Assembly (NCBI GenBank): GCA_027422505.1
Contig: JAPQWV010001360.1
Span: forward strand, 29,528-93,527
Source of the DNA: Craterostigma plantagineum
Taxonomy: Eukaryota > Streptophyta > Magnoliopsida > Lamiales > Linderniaceae
Direction of reading: 5' to 3'
Length of the DNA: 64,000 bases
How positions within the stretch are numbered: position 1 is the stretch's first letter; each line of letters opens with the position of its first letter. Made by a program: the position numbers and the translations under genes. Shown piece by piece: positions 57,819-64,000 of the stretch. A model generated the notes under the pieces. The model was not told the DNA's origin, did not search any database, and was given only the letters and a program-made list of their open reading frames with translations.

Positions 57819-57830
57819 TGGTATCAGAGC
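57819..57830 (+). other. Primer-binding site of copia B
   Basis: TGGTATCAGAGC, complementary to initiator methionine tRNA. Confidence 0.9.
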
Positions 57831-57874
57831 GGGTTACTCAAACGACGGGCCTAACAAGCCTGAGTTAAAGATCT

Positions 57875-58510
57875 ATGGCTTCTTCGAGTTTTGATGTTTT
57901 TGCAGAAGGACAATCCCATTCTAGCCACACGCTCTTTGATGGAACAAACTATGCTATATGGAAAAATCGTATGAAGGAATTCCTGCTTGCTACTGACTAT
58001 GACCTGTGGGATATCATCACGACTGGACCCTACAGTCCCAAGAAGGCGGATGGAACTCCAAAGAAAGGTTCCGAGTACGATACAACCGACAAGCGAGGAA
58101 TATCCTTGAATGCCAAAGCTAAGAACATGATCGCCTGCGCGCTTACAAGAGAAGAATACAATCGTGTGAGTTCATGCGAATCTGCCAAGGACATGTGGGA
58201 GATGCTTCAAGTCACACATGAGGGAACCACTCGAGTTGTACAAGAAAGAATAGCCCTCTTAACTCACCAATACGAGCTGTTCAAAATGGAGGACAACGAG
58301 ACCATAAGCCATATGTACGCAAGATTCATGAGCATCATAAATCAAATGTTCTCGTTGGGAAAGAAAATACCGGACGGTGAGAAAGTACGGAAGATACTGA
58401 GATCTCTGCCAAGAGAATGGAATCCCAAAGTAACTGCCATCTACGAAGCAAAGGACTTGGACCAACTTTCCGTGTCAGAATTGTTGGATCTCTTACCACC
58501 TACGAGATGA
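57875..58510 (+). CDS. copia B Gag N-terminal domain
   Basis: ATG at 57875, MASSSFDVFAEGQSHSSHTL, with FDGTNYAIWKNRMKEFLLAT and DLWDII, the copia Gag opening. Then SAKDMWEMLQVTHEGTTRVV and NETISHMYARFMSIINQM, the UBN2 family features, and KILRSLPREWNPKVTAIYEA. The frame breaks near 58490. Gag continues in other frames to the two zinc knuckles. Confidence 0.9.
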   Translation: MASSSFDVFAEGQSHSSHTLFDGTNYAIWKNRMKEFLLATDYDLWDIITTGPYSPKKADGTPKKGSEYDTTDKRGISLNAKAKNMIACALTREEYNRVSSCESAKDMWEMLQVTHEGTTRVVQERIALLTHQYELFKMEDNETISHMYARFMSIINQMFSLGKKIPDGEKVRKILRSLPREWNPKVTAIYEAKDLDQLSVSELLDLLPPTR

Positions 58511-58742
58511 CTCAGATATCCTTCAAAGAGAAACCAACGGTCCGAAGTCAACCAAACATTGCATTTAACACCGAACAAGAATGATTCTGAAGGTGAAGAA
58601 GAGACTGAGGAGGATCTAATGGAGCAGATCGCCATGCTGACCAGAAGATTTGAAAAGTTTCGGATGAGAAGAAAGTTCAAGGGAAACTCCAAGTTCCACC
58701 TAGGACAAGGGAATATCATCATCCGGGAACAACGTGCAGAAA

Positions 58743-59437
58743 TGTTTCAAATGCAACAAGCCAGGCCACTTCGCCTCAAACTGCCCTATGGAAAATGGTG
58801 ACAAAGGTAAAGAAGCAGAAAGCAATGGTCACTAACTGGGAAGAGGCCGAAAGTGAAGAGGAGAAGATCTCGCCTACATGGCCAATGACGATGATCAGGT
58901 ATCAGATTCATCTACTATTAAGAAAATTTACTTTCTAAATGAATTATATGCTAGGCAGAGATGAATCTCATGATAACGCTTCCTCAGTTCTGAAGTAGAT
59001 GAAAAGGAAGAGATGTTTGAAATTATTCAAAACGCAGAAAGAAGATTAAGTCGCTCAACTCACAAGTAAAGAGTCTGATTAGGCAACGAGATGATGTAGC
59101 TAGAGAAAAGCATCAAACAGAGCTAGAAAATGAGCGTCTGAAAGCCGAGCTAGAAACTCTAAAGAAGAAAAAGTCTTATGTAGTTGCGAAAAGCTTAGGA
59201 AGCAAGAAAATAGGTCTAGAGACACGTCCGTCCTTAAGGATTTCTTAGAAGAAAACAAAATGTTAGACTTTTTGTAGGACACATAATCTCAACATGATAC
59301 TTGATCTTCCTAGACATGTTGGAAATACAGGGATAGGATATTCCACAACACCTAAGCATGATGCACTTCATTACTCATATATTAGAAAGCCTAAATGTTT
59401 TTCATGCGGCCGTCACGGTCATTATGCTAACCACTGT
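58743..59437 (+). pseudogene. copia B nucleocapsid region with two zinc knuckles
   Basis: CFKCNKPGHFASNC at 58743-58784 and CFSCGRHGHYANHC at 59396-59437, both CX2CX4HX4C. Between them is a charged, probably coiled-coil stretch (59080-59230) with several frame breaks. Two knuckles 0.6 kb apart separated by a helical linker are unusual compared with copia A. Confidence 0.8.
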
Positions 59438-59671
59438 TTCTTGAAGAAAGCTGATAAAACTAGATATATCTGGAGGCCAAAGCAGATTCCTAAGAATCAG
59501 GTTCTAACACTGGCGCACCTGCATTTATGAGATCACAGTCTGTGACAGATGATATATCATGTGTTAACAAGAGTCATTTTTCCACTAACCTTTTAGGACC
59601 CAATCGAAGTGGGCACCTCAGAAAAAAATGATTCATGCAGGTACAAAAGAAGAATCCAGCAAAAGAACAAG

Positions 59672-59960
59672 TGGTACCTCGACAGTGGGTGTTCCCACCA
59701 TATGACAGGTGATATCAGTAGTTTGTGTCGGTGAAAGCCTATGATGGAGGATATGTCTCCTACGCCGACAACACTAAGCTAAGATCATTGGGGTTGGAAC
59801 TGTCGGTAACACTTTACATACTACTATAGATGACGTATGGTTAGTTAAGAATCTAGAACATAATCTCATTAGCATTAGTCAATTATGTGATAAGGGTCAT
59901 ACGGTAACCTTTGAAAATGATAAATGTATTGTTAAAACCAATGATAAGGTACTGTTTAGT
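59672..59960 (+). pseudogene. copia B aspartic protease
   Basis: WYLDSGCSHHMTGD with catalytic D-S-G at 59681-59689. The typical SISQLCDKGH follows near 59871-59901, with frame changes between. Confidence 0.85.
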
Positions 59961-59983
59961 GCATCTAGGGATAGGAATATTTA

Positions 59984-60780
59984 TTGCATAACTCTGATGA
60001 TATCACTGACCAGAACGTCAAGTGCTTAGCAGTCACACAGGATAACACCTGGTTATGGCATAGACGCTTAGGACATGCCAACATGGAATTACTGTCTCAC
60101 ATCACAAGCAATGCACTGGTGCGAGGTGTTCCTGACATAAAGTTTGTCAAGGACAAAACATGCAAGGAATGCCAAATGGGCAAGCAGACCAAGACATCGT
60201 TCAAGGCAAAGAATGTGATATCCACATCCAGACCTCTGGAATTACTGCATCTCGACCTTTTTGGTCCTGTCCAGACGATGTCTCTGCGAGGTAAAAGATA
60301 TGCCTTTGTTATCGTTGATGATTATTCCAGGTATACTTGGGTGATATTTCTTGCACATAAGAATGAGGCACTAGATAATTTTGCATCACTAGTTAAGAGA
60401 CTTGAAAATGAAAAGAGAACAACTTATGTAGGATACGCAGTGATAACGGACTGGAATTTGATAGTAAGTCTTTGCATCATTCTGTGATCAGTACGGATAT
60501 AGTCATAACTTCTCTGCCCCTATAACTCCTCAACAGAATGGCGTAGTTGAACGTAAAATAGGGTATTACAGGAAATGGCTAGATCTATGTTACATGAGTA
60601 TGATATTCCTAAACAGTTCTGGGCGGAAGCTGTTAGTACAGCTTGTTACGTGTCTAATCGTGTTTTCCTTAGGCCGATATTAAAGAAGACTTCTTATGAA
60701 ATCTGGCATGGTAGAACTCCGATATAAGTTACTTTCGAGTGTTTGGATGCAAATGTTTTATCTTGAATGATAGAGATAAG
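59984..60780 (+). pseudogene. copia B integrase
   Basis: The HHCC domain reads WLWHRRLGHANMELLSHITS and CKECQMGKQTKTSFKAKN. The core starts HLDLFGPVQTMSLRGKRYAF with VDDYSRYTWV. A frame break near 60430 hits the second catalytic Asp region. The segment with PQQNGVVER (third catalytic residue) is readable near 60530-60552 in another frame. Confidence 0.88.
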
Positions 60781-61149
60781 AGAGGAAAATTTGACTCTAA
60801 GGTTGATGAATGGATATTCCTTGGTTACAGTCTTCACTCTAAGGCATATCGGTTATAATAAAAGGAAATTGACTGTTCAGGAGTCCATACATGTTACTTT
60901 TGATGAAATGCCTAATGCAGATGCTACTGATGAGGAAGGTATAGATTTTCCCTGTGCAGATTACAGGATACTGAAGATGGTAGGATGATATTCCAGAAGA
61001 CGAAAATGTAGAGACACTGGAACCAAGCAAATGAGCTACAACCTAGAAAATGGAAACATGCTTCCAGTCATCCAACAGATCAAGTGATAGGAAATATCAG
61101 ATCTGGAATCAAAACTCGAGCAACTGTACGAAATCAGATACAGAGGAAT

Positions 61150-62749
61150 CTCATGATGTCTACTTTTCAATGATGGAACCAAAAACAGTCCATGAAGCCT
61201 TGGATGATATATCCTGGGTCTCTGCCATGGAATTAGTTAGCTCAGTTCGAAAAGAGCCAAGTGTGGACACTCGTGGAGAGACCAGATGAAAAGTCCATCA
61301 TAGGAACCAAATGGGTTTTCCGCAACAAACTCGATGAACATGGTAATTCACAAGGAACAAAGCGAGGTTAGTTGCAAAAGGTTATTCCCAGGAGGAAGGT
61401 ATTGATTTCGATGAACCTTTGCTCCAGTAGCTATTTAGAGTCCATACGTGTCTTACTTGCATATGCATGTTTTAAAACGTTTTTTAAACTTTTCAAATGG
61501 ACGTAAAAAGTGCATTTTTAAATGGCTTTATAAATGAGGAGGTCTATGTAGAACAACCACCGGGCTTCGCTAGGGAAGATTTCCAAATCACGTTTTTAAA
61601 TTAAATAAAGCATTATATGTTTAAAGCAGGCTCCTAGAGCATGGTATGAAAGGCTAAGCAAGTTCTTGATCGACATAGTGTTTCGACTGGAACTATTGAT
61701 AACACTTGTTTATTAAGTATGAATGAGATCACATGATACTGTACAAATATACTTTGATGATATCATATTTGTAGTACTGATATCCTTCTTTGCGAGAATT
61801 TTCTAGTCTATGCAGAAGGAATTTGAGATGAGCTTAATGGGCGAGCTGAACTACTTCCTTGGGTTTGCAAATAAAGCAACTTGACGGTGGAACCTTTGTA
61901 TCCCAGACTAAGTACAGCAAGGAATTACTGATCAAATTCGGGATGAACGATTCCAAAGCATTTTCCACTCCCATGCATCAGACCACCAAATAGACAGTGA
62001 CGAATCAGGTACACCAGTTGATCAAACGGAATATCGAGGTATGATCGGTAGCCTCCTTTACTTAACTGCTAGTCGTCCTGATATCATGTTTGCTGTTGGT
62101 ATGTGTTCGAGATATCAGTCTGACCCTAGGGAATCTCACTTGACAGCAGTCAAGCGTATACTTAGATATGTCAAGGGTACTGTCATTATGGTTTGTGGTA
62201 CTCTCTTCGGATGAATTCCCATTAATGGGATATTCCGATGCCGACTATGCCGGCTGTAGGGAAGATAGGAAAAGTACTAGTGGAACTTGCCAATTACTTG
62301 GAAATTCCCTAGTAACTTGGTCTAGTAGAAAGCAAAATGCTGTCGCCCTCTCCACAACCGAAGCTGAATATATGGCCTTTAGGAAATTGTTGTCAACAAA
62401 TTCTTTGGATGAAACAAACCCTTAGTGATTTCGGGTTAAGTTATGACAAAATTCCTATTAGGTGTGATGCACTAGTGCCATTAGTATCTAAGATCCCGTG
62501 CATCACTCTCGTACTAAGCATATTGAGGTTAAACATCATTTCATACGACCATGTTCAGAAGGGAATATCAGTGTGGAATTCGTAGGAACAAATGATCAGC
62601 TTGCTGATATCTTCACAAAACCCTTAATAGAGGCAAGATTCTGTGACATCCGTGATCGATTGGGAATTCTCGAGCTAAATAAGGTTAGTAAAATCTGCCT
62701 AATTCTATTATTCACTTTAGGTTATTCTATTTTAGTTAGAGATTCTTAG
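61150..62749 (+). pseudogene. copia B reverse transcriptase and RNase H
   Basis: RT begins MMEPKTVHEALDDISWVSAM. GTKWVFRNKLDEHG, MDVKSAFLNGF (61498 on) and EEVYVEQPPGF are readable in different frames. The catalytic box reads Y-F-D-D at 61750-61761 where copia elements have YVDD. RNase H has GYSDADYAGCREDRKSTSGT, STTEAEYMA, then [16 protein letters not shown] and LADIFTKPL. It stops at 62747-62749. Confidence 0.88.
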
Positions 62750-63225
62750 TTATCATATCTTAAGATATTCAGCCCCTAGAATATTTCCGTGGATCTTACA
62801 GATCTTTCCCCTAAGTATGATTCTAGTATTTTAGGAAGAAATTCGTAGATAGACATTCCTTCAGCCATCCAGTTTATTTTAGGAATATCAGATCTCCTGG
62901 ATCTGCTCTTGAATGTGATCAGGTTATTTTAGGAAGGAATTCGTAGATATCATCAAGCCGTTCAGTTATTTAGGAACCATTTTTTAACTATATTCCTTTC
63001 AGCCCAGTCCAATCCCTTCTAATTATGAGATCCTGTCAAATCAGTCCGATATCTCTGACAGTTTTCCACTTTCCAACCTTCGAAATTTCAAAATTCAAAT
63101 TTCAAATCCATCCTTATCCATTCCAAGAATAAACCGACTCCACTTCTTTAAAAGATCAAACCGTTCCTCATCTTCATCATTCATTCATCCTCTTCAAACA
63201 TCCCCTCGACATTCAACCTTCTTCA
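62750..63225 (+). other. Spacer after copia B pol
   Basis: Non-coding. A 24-bp near-repeat (TTTTAGGAAGAAATTCGTAG type) occurs at about 62831 and 62927, 96 bp apart. Confidence 0.6.
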
Positions 63226-64000
63226 ATGGCCAAAACTATTCAAAGCTGTCAACCCTGAATCATCAAGCCGCAAACGTAAGGAGCCCATGTCAGACACTGA
63301 TGAAACCCCGCTCAAATCACCTTCCAAATCACCAAAATCAGCCTCGCCTTCTGCTCGTAAAACTCGTTCAAAGCAAAATCTTCCGAAAGATCTCAAGTCC
63401 TTCCAAGACCGCCAAGAAGAAGAAGAAGACCAAGAAATCCAGACAACCCGAACCCGCAAACCTGCCTCAAGCTCTGAGATTCCTGAAGAAGTTCCGAGGA
63501 TACCCAGGTAATCGCCCCAGGATCCCCACTCCAATTGAAACCCAGAAATCACCTTCACCTCCACCAAAGTCTCCTGAAAACAGCCCTCACCACTTGATAA
63601 GACCTCGCCAACTCACCATCAAGTTCAAAATCCTTTGCCATTCCGCCTATGATCTGAGCCAACCCAGTGAAATCCCACCTGAAATGCTTTTTCTGGAAGA
63701 AGTAACCGCACCACCCACAAAAGCTTCCTCAAAGAGATATCGCTCGTGGTCGCGGAGTTGCCTTCGAGAACAAACTGCCCCCTGGGAACGTATCACCTGG
63801 CTTAAAGAGTTTGGATGGTAGCATTTCCTGAGCCTCAACACCCCCACTTCCCTGAAGTAGTCAAACTGTTCTATGCTAATCTCGACTACGACGAGTTCGA
63901 AGGGCATGTTAACTACGGTTCCTATGTTCTCGGCCATAAGATCGAATGGACCACTCAGAAGATGACGCTATGCTGGAGTTGCTGATGAGGGACTTAAGCA
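63226..64000 (+). pseudogene. copia B extra 3' coding region, cut by window edge
   Basis: The ATG at 63226 (MAKTIQSCQP) is followed by a frame break. A Lys/Ser/Pro-rich region (SDTDETPLKSPSKSPKSASP, about 63287-63420) comes next. A folded part then reads APWERITWLKEFG and, in the next frame, PHFPEVVKLFYANLDYDEFE and YVLGHKIEWT (63840-63960). The FYANL-type motif resembles proteins annotated as putative plant transposon protein downstream of copia pol genes. Function unknown. Confidence 0.65.

Larger units (their letters stand above)
57817..64000 (+). mobile_element. Second Ty1/copia element with extra 3' ORF (copia B), truncated by window
   Basis: The primer site is followed by gag with two CCHC knuckles, protease, integrase, RT and RNase H, and after pol (ends 62749) by another extra coding region from about 63226 to the window end. 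Same overall design as copia A but clearly a different family: Gag and LTR are unrelated at sight. All genes are frame-broken. Confidence 0.9.

Overview
The window is nuclear DNA of a flowering plant, almost certainly a eudicot and possibly an asterid. It has low gene density, AT-rich spacers, GT-AG introns, a LATERAL SUPPRESSOR-like GRAS gene, a plant promoter with telo-box and TGGGCC (site II) motifs in front of ribosomal protein eL27, and a dense nest of plant LTR retrotransposons, a hAT DNA transposon and an L1-type LINE. No prokaryotic, organellar or CRISPR signal was seen.

Region by region: (1) 1-616 is the 5' part of an unrecognised minus-strand gene with one clear intron. A 377-bp hAT-type MITE follows at 1519-1895. 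(2) 2130-39215 is a nest four levels deep, every boundary of which is defined by matching termini plus a target-site duplication (TSD). The host is a non-autonomous, copia-type LTR element of about 5.7 kb once the insertions are subtracted. Inside it sit a 13.5-kb Ty1/copia element with an extra 3' gene (3898-17440, TSD CTGAC) and a hAT transposon (19244-37064, TSD CCTACAGC). The hAT transposase gene is split by an Athila-like Ty3/gypsy element (20800-35217, TSD CATAC, tRNA-Asp-type primer site). The integrase of that element is split in turn by a 3.3-kb solo LTR (25530-28841, TSD TCAAA). (3) 41392-41613 holds a tRNA-like and hairpin element. (4) 41801-43136 is the LAS-like GRAS gene on the minus strand. 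(5) 44730-50207 is an essentially full-length L1-type LINE on the minus strand, with 14/15-bp TSDs and an ATGA stop/start overlap between its two ORFs. (6) 52521-53759 (minus) and 54244-54648 (plus, eL27) are two host genes diverging from a 0.5-kb shared promoter region. (7) From about 56.3 kb to the window end lies a second copia element with an extra 3' ORF, truncated by the window edge.

How the parts relate: the host genes are few and functionally unrelated (axillary-meristem regulator, ribosomal protein, two uncharacterised proteins). The mobile elements form a stratigraphy: the non-autonomous element is oldest (clearly diverged LTRs), the copia insertion is young (5 substitutions and 2 one-base indels over about 305 LTR bases), and the Athila-like copy also looks young. 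Nearly every coding region, host genes included, carries single- or double-base frame breaks. In eL27 two breaks of -2 and -1 sit behind an intact ribosomal-protein promoter, so uncorrected sequencing indels are a real alternative to pseudogenisation throughout the window.

The less ordinary signals are: dense arrays of a near-palindrome (ATCG-CC-CGAT core) flanking the copia coding region; a minus-strand two-helix membrane ORF with a TATA box inside that copia element; a 75-nt GT-AG segment in the hAT transposase that looks like an intron made by tandem duplication; a W-box cluster in the LTR of the non-autonomous element; and degenerate 170-210-bp modules filling its interior.
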